Assembly: GCA_030141605.1 (NCBI GenBank)
Contig: JAQGDQ010000044.1
Coordinates: 842,001-906,000, forward strand
DNA length: 64,000 nt
From: Tubiluchus corallicola
Taxonomy: Eukaryota; Priapulida; Priapulimorpha; Priapulimorphida; Tubiluchidae
Direction of reading: 5' to 3'
Shown: positions 52,056 through 62,025 of the stretch, piece after piece
How the letters are laid out: the number at the start of each line of letters is the position of its first letter
Position numbering within the stretch: position 1 is the stretch's first letter
Made by a program: the position numbers and the translations under genes
Notes under the pieces: generated by a model
The model's database searches: none
The model's input: the letters and a program-made list of their open reading frames with translations, nothing else
What the model was told of the DNA's origin: nothing

Positions 52056-52166
52056 ATGACAAGTTTAAATAAGGGATGCACGTTGCCTTTATATGTGGTG
52101 GATGCTTTCACAAGCCAGGCATTTGCTGGAAATGCTACTGTTGTATGTCTAGTGTCACACAATCAG
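52056..52166 (+). CDS. PBLD: PBLD exon 1 (coding)
   Basis: The exon encodes residues 1-37, starting MTSLNKGCTLPLYVVDAFTS. The start is the first ATG after the acceptor at 52049; family alignment places the conserved strand at LPLYVVDAFT, so seven to eight extra residues precede it. The donor is GTAAAT and the phase 0. Confidence 0.9.
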
Positions 52167-55100
52167 GTAAATTAATGATCTGTCATTAACAAACTTTTCG
52201 TCTTAATCTGTTGTCAGCTATTTTTATTGCACTGTTCTTCACTGCAAATAACTTGTGATCCTATAGCACAAAATCAAAGTCAATGTATGTGGCTTAATCG
52301 CACTCTTATTTATGTAAAGATACGAGTTTTTAACTACTAACTGATAATGTTTCTTGTTATTTATTTATGCGATTAACTCAATTAATCTACTGTGTTACAA
52401 TAAATAAATCATTATATTATAATATTTAAATCACAGGCTTGCATAATAAAAATCACTGGTTTCCTTTTAGAAATATTGAAACAAATTTAACAAGTTAGAT
52501 GAAAATAAAAGTGTCCATTTGGTCACAGCTGAAATCAATTTGTAATCAATTAAACTTATAACATCAGTCATAATAATGTCAGGATAATGGTGACTGTGCC
52601 TTTCAGTTATGTTTGTATTTGGATCTATTATAACAGTAGGTGTTTTTCATAAAGCGTTAGTATAATTTTAAGTGAGAATTACAATGAGTATCAATGCAGA
52701 AAATGCATTTTGTTGTTGTTGTTGTTTCCGTCTCTACTGAGGCTTTGTAGTTTCTTTTTGCAATTAGAATAGATATTCTGTGTATTATTTGAACTGTACA
52801 AAACAGCAGATATGTTATATGTTCAAAATGTATCCCAAACTGCCCAAAAGCTGTGTTGTTTTTATTAGTTGAATTGTGGTGTAATCTGCATTTCTTGGGT
52901 TATATTATTAAATGGCTGTAGACATTGTGATGTATATAGTCCTTCGGTTATTCTATTTTAGGTAATCGACGATGCAAAAATGCAAAAAATTGCTTTCGAA
53001 ATGAACTTGCCGATAACCGGTTTCATTGCACTGCCAACAGAAAACGATTCGTTCAAGAATTCTTCCCGTTTTGGTCTACGATGGTTTACCCCTGCCTGCG
53101 AATTCCAACTGTGCGGTCATTCCACTCTTGCTGCTGCCACGGTGCTTTTCTCTTGTGTTGGTAAATTTGCTAAGCAGGACAGAAATGTAAATCTAGAAGC
53201 TGAAGCTGAGTCAGTTGCTACTAAATCAGCTGAGTCACACAGTAAATCAGCTAGCTCGGCTGAAACTGAGTCAGTTGCTACTAAATCAGCTGACACTCAC
53301 AGTAAATCAGCTAACTCGGCTGAAACTGAGTCAGTTGCTACTAAATCATCTGACACTCACATAGTAAATCAGCTAGCTCGGCTGAAGTAATTTTAATGTT
53401 GTAATTGTAATTTTAAACAAACAAGCATACAAAAACATACGTAAACTTGATAAAATCCTAAACAAAAAAATCTTTGCTTACGAATAGCCTAAATTGCTGC
53501 AGTTCAAGAATATGCCGGTACATGGTTTTTAAGAACGTGACAACTGACAACTGTGTGAGTGACAGTACTTTCTCTACCTTACTGCAGATGCTAGCAGTGC
53601 AGCACCATCATGTGCTCTGGTTCCGTACAAGTATAAAGAAAGAACTAAAGAAAAAAGACTTATTGTATTGAATATTATCGATAATATTGAGTGAAAATAG
53701 GGGGCGCTGCAGTTCTGATACTTATACACAACCGCCACTGTGCTGCATAAACACTAGGCCAAGTTGACCAAAACCTAAATTTTCCTAAGTGAACTTGGTT
53801 CAGGAATTGACACTTATGATTACTCCTTCAGTGGCTTACTTACTGGAGTTCACCATTACGAATGACAGATTGTGATTCTTATGTCCTGCAGCAACAATTT
53901 AGTGTTAGTTTGAATAGTTCTATTTGTGAACTGGTTTAAGTGATTCGACAGCACGCCCCTTTATATGCCATATATCTCTCATAATTTATGTACTCGCGAT
54001 GTTAAAAAAATCTCCTGGCTTATAATCTGGCAACTCTAGCAATGGATTTATTGAAAATATAATTTAAATCCAACCCTTGGCAAGGCTTATCTGGATTACC
54101 AACAAATCAATACTAAACACCAAAATGATCCCATACCTGTGGCTAATGTTGCCTATTTGTGCATTTTATTTAATTTTGAATTGACTGCTTTCTCATTCAA
54201 AAATTTCTGAAGTTTAGTATCTCTGCCAGCACACGTACAATATGACCGCATTGCAACCAGTGATTTCATCATCATCATAAGCCTGTTACATTATTTCTAG
54301 ACATTGGGCAGGCAAAATTCTAAAATAATAGAAATCTGTCCTCAAAACAGGTAAACACAGCAGTAATCTAACAAAAACTGGACACTGCTATGCCAGTGAC
54401 TTTTTCGCAAGAGCAAAAATCATCACAGCCGGCAAAAATGTCAGCTACCTCGACTTCCGTCACCGAGCGGCTGGCACGACTAAAGCTGGGTTTCTTATCG
54501 GCTAGGTCGACTGTAGAAATAAACCGGCTGGAGCTGAGCTGAAGCGGTACGGCTCTGGCTTCTATGGCGATCCCATAAGTATTTTTCACGTTGTCTTGAA
54601 AATCAGGGAGTTTTTATTTGCCAACCTAATACCAAACGAATTCACTGTGAATTTATTTGTGTGCTAATGTGTTTACTTCAAATAAGCTTCCATGCAGTTT
54701 TGCTTTTTTTTCTTCTATTGCTTGGAGATTGTGTGCCTTTTTTTGCATTTTAGGACTTAAAGCATTCCGCTGTTTTCAGTTCTCATCATATTTGGCATTT
54801 TCTTAGGAGACTGTCAGCTTTCCCTTCTTTTTATCTGCACTTTAAAAAATTGGAAAAGAAAAATAGTGCCTGTTAACCATATTCTAAACCATATTCTATT
54901 CAAATAATGAAATTACAATTAGGCATTGCAATATTTGATTGTATTGCTAATCCACTAATGCTACGATTAGGCTCTAAATATTTGTGAAATTGATAATCAT
55001 TATGATAGGCAGGTCTGAAATTAAAAGGCAGCTAGTGAATATATCTACAGCTATGTAAATTATTACAGGTAACGAATTTACAGAGATTACATTTGATACG

Positions 55101-58100
55101 CTGAGTGGACCACTTGTTGCCAGAAAAAAAGAGGACAATATGATTCTGCTTGATTTTCCTGCTAATCCAACTATTAGTGTTAACAAGGAAAATGTGAAAG
55201 AGCTTTTAAAGGTACCTACTCTTTTGAATGAGCTGTAAAACAAGTTTGCTTGGGTTTTTGTTGTAAGTAATTTTATCATTGAAGCTTTTAGCAGGTAGGT
55301 GGTTGACAGTTTGGAAGACATTCTGACACCTTGGTATATTTATGTATTTTAGGAAATTTCCAGGCTTACTCGTTTTAACTGTGTGTGCTGGCCATGTTTT
55401 TCAAATGTATCATATGGGCTGTTTTTTTGGTCAATAGCTAAATTGCAGCTTTGCACAGACTTTTTTGAAGGCATATTACTTAGTATTATCTTACTTGTAT
55501 TACTTAGTATTACGCTTTCTTGCCTGCAATACTCATGTAAATAGAAAAGACACATTTTCTAGCTTTATGTAAGTAAAGGGCTTTCTTGCCTGCAATACTC
55601 ATGTAAATAGAAAAGACACATTTTCTAGCTTTATGTAAGTAAAGGGCTTTCTTGCCTGCAATACTCATGTAAATAGAAAAGACACATTTTCTAGCTTTAT
55701 GTAAGTAAAGGGCTTTCTTGCCTGCAATACTCTTGTAAATAGAAAAGACACATTTTCTAGCTTTATGTAAGTAAAGGGCTTTCTTGCCTGCAATACTCAT
55801 GTAAATAGAAAAGACACATTTTCTAGCTTTATGTAAGTAAAGGGCTTTCTTGCCTTTTATGACAATTTTTTGGTGTTTTAATTAACCCTATTCAGTTTTT
55901 GAATTTACCTGAAGAGGGGGACAGCATGAGAGGAGCATGGAAATTATTCAAAGGTGGGACGGGGTGGGGTGGTTACAGTAATGGTGGCAGTGAAGCGCTT
56001 GCTGTTACTTTATTGTTTCTTTTTACTGGCTGTTACACACCCGTGCATGCATGCACACGCACGCACACACCCACACACACACACTGTTACATAATATAGT
56101 AAAGTATATCATATCACTCTTTTCGGTGATTCTAGATTGCATAGCACTCCTACAATAGGACTAGTTGAAGTTTAGCAAACAACTATCACAATTACTAACC
56201 TGACATTCTGTGCATTAAATTTAGAAATCCACAGATTAAAGATACGAGACAATGCCGCTATGATAAAACTAAGGGTGCATTCAGACTAGCGAGTTTTCTG
56301 TTGGGAGTTTTTCTCTAACACCAAACTTGCAAGTGTGAACTGCTTTGCGAGTTACTATCGACAAGTCATTGCACACTTTCAGACAGTTGCTACGAAATGA
56401 TTTCCTGTTTAGTGTGAACAGTCTCAGCGAGTTACTCTTGACACTGCTCCCAGTGAATAGAGGAGGAGTATCAGCTGGTGTTTACTTCATGCTGGAGAAT
56501 TTTGTTCTTTAGTCTGAACGTGCTTGCGAGTTACTTGGCGAGAAAATTTGCTAGTATGAATGCTTCATTACTCTCAAAAGCAGTGCGACAAAATATCAAC
56601 ATTCTTGCAACAGTCAAGTCATCTAAATTCTTCTTTGTAAAAAGTATTTTGGTCCAAACTTTAATACACTGTAGAATCTTACGTGAATGTTTTTTATAAT
56701 ACAGGTACTTGTTGGAGATTTACCTATTGTTGATGTGGAGTATGCTCCTGTTATACAACAAATGATTGTGTGTCTTCAAGATTCTGTGTCCAGGTGTGCA
56801 TGTTGATAATTTTTTATTTGGTTTGTCGTGTGTCATTCGTTTTGCACTTTTCATTTGCTTTCATGTTATTATACATACTATAAAATTGCTGCAAATTGCA
56901 CAAATCTGCAATTAATCTCTATTTCTATGAAGTGTGTTTGTGTATGTTTGTTTATTTGTTTGCTATAAAGTCCTGTTTTATTTATTTAACTTAAAATTTG
57001 GTCTATTAAGTTGCTAATACATCACACTCCCCATTGAATTATGGGATATGTACAGTTATGTGCAGAAATCAATTAACAAAAGCTGAAGTCAGTCTACTTT
57101 TTAACTTTTGGCAGGAGTTCTACTTACATGAAAAAGAATTTAAAATACACTATGTTTCAGTCCATTGTTGGGTTCATTCTCTCATTGTCTCATTTTTCAT
57201 TCATTAGTCATTGATGTTATTATTGTTGTAAGTATAAGGCTTCATGTGTGTGTGTGTGTTTTACCTTCAGGCAAGGACTACTATACAACAGGACGTGCAC
57301 AGTCAGATCTCTGATTCCGCCAGCGGAGGCGATCAATACTTGTAATGAACGTAATCTAGAAATAGTGCGCTTTAGAGAGTAGTGATCTTGGAAATTAAAG
57401 AATGGACGGATCGGTAGATAGCGAGTATTATTTTTCATTTAATTGGTTCTTTACATTACGGGAGAAAAGTTCCAATTGTTTATTTTATGTATCAAAGGAA
57501 ATTAGTGTTCATTTTTACTTCTTAAATAGCGCACTACTTTAGGCGTAAGTGTGTTTTACCGGAAGTAGTGCTTTGTCATTGTTAATGTGTCATTGTTCAA
57601 AGTCAAGTGAAGCGTTGTTTTCGTGCTTGTGTTTGTTTCTTTTGGGATTATTTTCAAAATTTCTCGTGGATTTTATACATCTGTGCTCAGCAGCATGCCT
57701 AACAAGGTAACTATGACACGGAGAACAAGTGTCGTGTGTTCAGACTGCCAAGAGATCATGTAGAAAAACAGAAATGGCTAAGTGTTCTTCCCCCACGCGA
57801 AGGCTTTGTTGTTGATCCATCGAAATTTTTCATTTGCGAAAAGCATTGGCCATCGGATACTCAAATAGTCAAAATTCCAGGTGGTCACACCAGCCAGTGG
57901 ATCCACCCAGTATTTTCAACGTTCCAACATCATGCTTGCCCACTCCAAAGCCACCACCTCGCCCTCCAAAAACTGAGGACCAGCAGCTGAATTATTTCTT
58001 TAAAAAGGATAAAATAACTTATCTCAATGAATTCACTCCTGAGAAAGACCTGCATAAGACGTATCAGAACCTCATTATATCTCGCGCACAAGACAAATTT

Positions 58101-61100
58101 GTGTGCATGTTCATGGAAGAGGACCACAGTCAATGTTATATGTCAATTATTGTTCACAATAAGCCTACCTTGTGTTCCCCTCTTACTCTGTATGCTTTCA
58201 AAAACGGGATCAGTGTGCCATTAATTAAAATCCTCAGTCCGAACAATGGACTGTCCTCTTACTCACAATTTTTCGCGGTTGTGAATTCTGTTGTCAACCA
58301 CATTCATCATGTTGATGATATTGTCAACAAAGTGACAAAGTCTCTTGAACTTGAACTAGCTCAAAATCGAGAACAATCTCCTAGTGTTAATGCTAAAGCC
58401 AAGAAGCTCAAATTTCTAACACGACAGCTTCGACTATTATGTGATAAGACTTTCACAGTGTCTGATTATTGCTTTGCAATAGAGTCATTTCCCCATTGCA
58501 ATTACGAACAACTGCGTGACTTTTTAGTGTTACCCAGCAAAAGAAAGCTGCAGTCAGTTATTTCATCGACAGATATTGACAAGGTGCTAGGTAAAACATT
58601 TCAGAAAGTAAAAAGCTCTGAGCAGAAACACTGTATGCTATTGGTGGATGAAGTGAAAATATGCCCAACAGTGGCTTAAGGTCCCATGTTGCTTAATTTT
58701 GCAGCTAAGGACACTGTGAGCAACAAGCTAATCCTGTCATTCGTGATAAAACAATAAAGAGACATTTATTTTCAGGGAGATCTTGGAAGCAAGGGCACCG
58801 GATATTTTTGCTCTTCCTGCAGCTAACACATCCCTGATGAAACTGTACGGTGTCCACTTGACGGTTAAAGCTCCAGCCAACTCCGGCTATGACTTTTATT
58901 CCCGCAGTTTTTTTCCCTGGATTGGAACGTCTGAAGATCCAGTTTGTGGTAAACAATTTGCATTGTTTATGTAAGAATGAATGAATATACTATTGATATA
59001 TATGAATTAATTATAATTATCTTTGCTTTAAAGTAAAGCTAAACAAAAGAAATTATGTTTATTATTCTTGATGTGCACCATTTTGCTGCGTCTGTGTTTG
59101 CCAGTAAGTGGCGTACTCTACTGGCGTTGTTTTGTAACTTTTCTTTCTCTTTTGAAATGCAGCACAACTAGGGTTGTGGTTTATACAGTAAAATAATTAA
59201 TATTGGAACATACGATAATTTGAGGCTTCATGCCATACAAAAGAGGTAGCTATACGAAGATTGTTAATTAGTTAGTTAGCTATATAAGCTAGTCAGTTAG
59301 TCAATCAGTTAGTTTTGGCAAGTTTTCAGTATGGCATGTTGGGTTGGACAGCTGGGTGTTCTTGGCACTCTTGGCGGCTTTACATTCTTGGAGGCTTGGC
59401 GATGGGGTGGAAGACAGAGGCAAGATTTGGAGTGGAAAACAGGTAGAGTGTCGGCAGTGGGACTGATGTAGGAAGATAGTAGGGTGTGAAGAGAACCACC
59501 TAAACTGCAAGAGTGCCCAAATCAATACCAAAACACTAAAATGATCCCATGCGTGTGTCTAACATTGCCTATTTTTGTGTTTAATTTTGAATTGACTGCT
59601 TTCTCATTAAAAAATTTTTCAAAGATAGTATCTCTGCCAGCACACGCACACAGTATGACCACGAATCCGTAGTGCATTCGCCAAATTTCACCCAGTGATT
59701 TCGTCATCATCACAAGCCTGTTATGTCAATTGTAGACATTGGGTAGGCAGAACTCTAAAATAAAAGAAATCTGCCCTCAAGACAGGTAAACACAGCAGTA
59801 ACCTAGCAAAAAACTAGACACTGCTTTGGCAGTGGCTTGTTCGCAAGAGCTAAAATCTTCGCAGCCGGCAAAAATGTCGGCTGGCTCCACTCATCTCTGA
59901 GTGGCTGGTGCGACTAAAGCTGGGTTTCTTATCGGCTAGGTCGACTGTAGAAGTGAATTGCCTGGAGTTCAGCTGAAACGACATGGCTCATGCCTCTAGT
60001 TTTAAGATGAAGATTAGTTTTAGTTTTGTTCTGTGTTAGTCTTGCATTTTCTGTCTTAAGTCTGACTGAAAATCACTATGTCACTGAAGGAGTTGCCAGT
60101 TTTATGGTTTTTCTGTTGAGGTGGTTTCTAACTTTGCAGTTTTTATGAGAATAATGAAATTTTGGCCACAAAATATTCTATCCAGTACAGAAGGACTTAT
60201 GTGGTAATAGTTCCAGTGAATAAAGTATACATTGTAGGCCTGATTTTCAAAAACATGAAATGTTTTTTTTTCAAAAACATGAAAAGCCTATCTTAATTCA
60301 TTATATTTGCATGTTTAAAGTTTGCAATGTTTGATGCCAGTAATCTCCAACTAATTTCTGACTATGTTAGGGTCGGCTCACACTATATTTGGTTGTTACT
60401 GGCAAAAAGTGCTGGGAAAATCAACTTTTCAAGGTAGGATAATTTGCTGTTTTATGACGTTTGTTATAATTTAACTTATGATGCTTATTCGTTTATGATC
60501 TGATTTTGTATGTTTTTCAGTATGTCAGTAGATCTCAATTTAAATTCTGTGCAAGATTATTACCATGCTGACAAAGAGCGACATAGGTTTGATTTACTTA
60601 ATGTCGTACAGCACACTGTAATTTAATGTGTGTAAAGTCCTCGAAAGGTTAAAAAATGAAAATTTCCAGCCATTGTAAATAACTGCGTCTTAGTTTACAT
60701 AATTTTTCACAAAAAATTACAGAATGCTATAAAATATAATTGTTATTTTGAACAATATATATTTTTAGTGGCCAGTCACAAAGTATAATTACTGCCCTGC
60801 AATACCATATCACATAGACTTGTGCAGCATATGTTACCGGAACAGTATCTTGCTTAACCCTTTTACCGCCTCCATGATGTACTATTATGTCTATTTTTTG
60901 TATTGGCTTATGCCTATTTGATGTACATATTTATCATTAGTATCTAGCGCTCCATTTAAACTCTGGCGAAGTGTATTATCGCTTAGTTTAGTACGTTTAG
61001 ACAGCTAGCAGGGCCCAGCACAGCTCCAGGAATATGTGTAAACTGAGTTTGACCTTATTTCCTTGGCTACATAGCACATCTGCTACGTACATATATGTCT

Positions 61101-62025
61101 TCGACTGTGAATTCTGCATCATTTGAAATTTGCTGTTTTTGCACATTTTTATTATTATTAATAATAATCTTTTGTTCGTATAAAATTTTTTATACAGCAA
61201 TGTAGTTTTAGTATAAATAATTAATACAATGAAAAATAATTTTTGTTAGTAATTAAAAAACAAGAGATTTAGAGATTTTAAGACAATTTTCAGCAAAAAG
61301 CTTAAAGATTTGATAGTTTTGGAGGTTTTAATGCATATGCACACTCTCCCACTTATTTTAGAGATGATGGACCTATATATATATATATATATATATATAT
61401 GTTCTAAACATTCTTGATAGATATATAAAAATGATCTGTAAAGGGATTATTATTCTTGTACACAATTCTACGTGATTTTAAGGCTTTTGGTTTTTGCATG
61501 TATTTTACTTTTGATAAATGTATACCAAAACAAATATATTTTTAATTGTGACTTGCACAAGTTGATTTTCGGGCTGAATTTAGGGGCTGAAGCTGTTTTA
61601 CTTGCATGACACTATAATTTTGCTTTGGAGGTTCATTTATTGATCTAAATTCAGTTTCATGTGCAGTTTCATATCACCATATTGCCTCATTTGCAAATAA
61701 ATATAAAACTTAAACAAGTAAGTAAATATATAGGCCTAACAAATTTTCGTGAATGAATGTAATGATTGATTGATTGAATGAATGAATGAATAGGTGGGTG
61801 CATGATTGATTTTTATTTGGCTTGTTGAAATCATATCTTTTTTTCTTATGAACAATATCAAAATAAAGTTGCAAAGTTGTTATTTTGTCATGTGCTTTGT
61901 GCGTTTTTGTAGCTCGTCAGTGCTCAAAAAGAGGAGGAGATGTCTACGTGAATGTACGAGAAGACAAGAGAGTCGAGATTGGAGGCAAGTCTGTAGTCGT
62001 TATAGAAGGAAAGATCTATTTATAG
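52056..62025 (+). CDS. PBLD: PBLD-like protein of the PhzF family, complete, 7 exons
   Basis: Exons 52056-52166, 52962-53160, 55069-55211, 56705-56793, 58776-58948, 60371-60433 and 61913-62025 join in frame to a 296-residue protein; human PBLD has 288. The two-lobed PhzF fold is an isomerase/epimerase-like scaffold, and PBLD's own substrate is not settled. Conserved blocks are VDAFTSQAFAGN (residues 15-26), FGLRWFTPACEFQLCGHSTL (74-93) and EDPVCGSAH (234-242). The family's catalytic Glu in NLSET is replaced: here the sequence is NLPITGF with Ile55. The acceptor TTTCTACTCAACAG at 52049 suggests an untranslated first exon upstream. The introns are full of repeats, but all splice sites and the frame are intact. 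Confidence 0.93.
52167..52961 (+). other. PBLD intron 1
   Basis: AT-rich intron with no supported feature. Confidence 0.85.
52962..53160 (+). CDS. PBLD: PBLD exon 2: altered catalytic segment and GH motif
   Basis: The exon encodes VIDDAKMQKIAFEMNLPITG then FIALPTENDSF, and FGLRWFTPACEFQLCGHSTL. The segment aligned with NLSETAF of human PBLD reads NLPITGF, so the family's catalytic Glu is Ile55. The Gly-His of LCGHST (His90) is kept. The acceptor is TTCTATTTTAG and the donor GTAAAT, exiting in phase 1. The reading frame stays open for 230 nt past the donor through a 60-bp tandem repeat. Confidence 0.95.
53205..53385 (+). repeat. 60-bp tandem repeat, three copies, open in the PBLD frame
   Basis: Three copies of a 60-bp unit (core GAGTCAGTTGCTACTAAATC) lie 45 bp past the exon 2 donor. 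They stay in frame with the exon and would encode 20-residue units such as ETESVATKSADTHSKSANSA, up to a stop at 53388-53390. Intron retention would give a truncated PhzF lobe with a Ser/Ala/Thr-rich tail. Confidence 0.85.
53386..54036. mobile_element. Second copy of the calcineurin-intron DNA transposon (right part)
   Basis: This segment is highly similar to 38445-38922, including the hAT-like right end and the final CTGGCAACTC plus TA. It has about 185 extra bases (near 53745-53930) that the other copy lacks. The left part of the element is missing; the junction is the 60-bp repeat array. Confidence 0.8.
54107..54565 (-). repeat. Dispersed repeat with (ATG)n tail, copy 1
   Basis: Similar over its length to 59522-60000. 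On the minus strand both copies run from a TCAGCT-rich head to the tail AACAGGCTTATGATGATGATG (given in part), a short ATG repeat like that ending the LINE at 48981. This suggests a SINE or a LINE 3' fragment. No tRNA-like head is visible. Confidence 0.6.
55069..55211 (+). CDS. PBLD: PBLD exon 3
   Basis: The exon reads GNEFTEITFDTLSGPLVARK then KEDNMILLDFPANPTISVN, matching the LTFVTLSGELRARR...LDLP block of human PBLD. The acceptor is AATTATTACAG and the donor GTACCT. It enters in phase 1 and exits in phase 0. Confidence 0.93.
55212..56704 (+). other. PBLD intron 3
   Basis: It holds the 66-bp tandem array at 55514-55857 and a CA-rich stretch near 56048-56085. No other feature is supported. 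Confidence 0.85.
55514..55857. repeat. 66-bp tandem repeat, five-plus copies
   Basis: Nearly identical 66-bp units (core GCTTTCTTGCCTGCAATACT) start at 55514, 55580, 55646, 55712 and 55778, with a partial sixth copy. The minus-strand frame is open only because 66 is divisible by three. Confidence 0.97.
56705..56793 (+). CDS. PBLD: PBLD exon 4
   Basis: The exon encodes VLVGDLPIVDVEYAPVIQQM then IVCLQDSVS, the start of the second lobe of the PhzF fold. This is a poorly conserved part of the family, but it fits in position and phase. The acceptor is TTATAATACAG and the donor GTGTGC. It exits in phase 2. Confidence 0.85.
56794..58775 (+). other. PBLD intron 4
   Basis: The intron carries the THAP/P-type transposase pseudogene (57695-58679). 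The rest has a short TG run near 57247 and no other supported feature. Confidence 0.85.
57695..58679 (+). pseudogene. THAP-domain P-type transposase, truncated and frameshifted
   Basis: The segment begins MPNK and then lacks the first Cys pair of the THAP zinc finger. One frame (57736-57890) reads CRVFRLPRDHVEKQKWLSVL, then PSKFFICEKHWP, a THAP DNA-binding domain with its later Cys/His ligands. A one-base shift near 57890 moves to the 57834-58679 frame with PVDPPSIFNVPTSC, a coiled region and finally LLVDEVKICPTVA. That last part looks like the first catalytic Asp region of P/THAP9-type transposases. A stop follows at once, so most of the catalytic domain is missing. It is a dead transposon remnant in the PBLD intron. 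Confidence 0.8.
58776..58948 (+). CDS. PBLD: PBLD exon 5: EDPVCG motif
   Basis: The exon completes an Arg codon and reads EILEARAPDIFALPAANTSL, then GVHLTVKAPANSGYDFYSRS and FFPWIGTSEDPVC. DFYSR.F.PW.G..EDPV is a hallmark of the PhzF family, with Asp235 at the conserved acidic position. The acceptor is TTTATTTTCAG and the donor GTAAAC. Confidence 0.97.
59168..59244. repeat. Arm of a 75-bp inverted repeat (left)
   Basis: Starts CTAGGGTTGTGG and contains ACGATAATTTGAGGCTTCAT. It matches 63095-63162 in inverted orientation over about 70 bp. The ends resemble those of CAGGGTTGC-type DNA elements. Confidence 0.65.
59522..60000 (-). repeat. Dispersed repeat with (ATG)n tail, copy 2
   Basis: Second copy of the repeat at 54107-54565, in the same orientation. 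The two share blocks such as AAACACAGCAGTAA and CTGGGTTTCTTATCGGCTAG. Here the tail is TGATGATGACG on the minus strand. Confidence 0.6.
60371..60433 (+). CDS. PBLD: PBLD exon 6: GSAH motif
   Basis: The exon reads GSAHTIFGCYWQKVLGKSTF Q, matching GSAHAVLSSYW...LGK of human PBLD. At 63 nt it is small, phase 1 to 1. The acceptor is CTATGTTAG and the donor GTAGGA. Confidence 0.94.
60434..61912 (+). other. PBLD intron 6
   Basis: AT-rich. It contains a TTAACCCTTTTACCGCC motif near 60855 that resembles the end of a TTAA-type element, without a matching second end, and a (TA)n run at 61374-61400. Confidence 0.8.
61913..62025 (+). CDS. PBLD: PBLD terminal exon
   Basis: The exon reads ARQCSKRGGDVYVNVREDKR then VEIGGKSVVVIEGKIYL and TAG. 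It matches the SHRGGELGISLR...V.I.G.AVVVLEG end of the family. The acceptor is GCGTTTTTGTAG. AATAAA signals follow near 62367 and 62553. Confidence 0.95.

Larger units (their letters stand above)
53161..55068 (+). other. PBLD intron 2
   Basis: It holds the 60-bp tandem repeat, the transposon copy at 53386-54036 and the dispersed repeat at 54107-54565. The remaining sequence is AT-rich with no signal. Confidence 0.85.
58949..60370 (+). other. PBLD intron 5
   Basis: It contains one arm of an inverted repeat (59168-59244), a GTTAGTTA-type run near 59265-59312 and the second dispersed repeat copy (59522-60000). The minus-strand frame at 59301-59531 has no homology. Confidence 0.85.

Noticed and set aside
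55510-55800. Minus-strand frame of repeated 22-residue units; also considered as a CRISPR-like array
   Set aside because: It results from a 66-bp direct tandem repeat with no spacers, in an animal intron. The open frame follows from the unit length.
59301-59531. 76-codon minus-strand frame in PBLD intron 5
   Set aside because: Low-complexity Ser/His/Pro-rich translation with no homology; lies in an intron.
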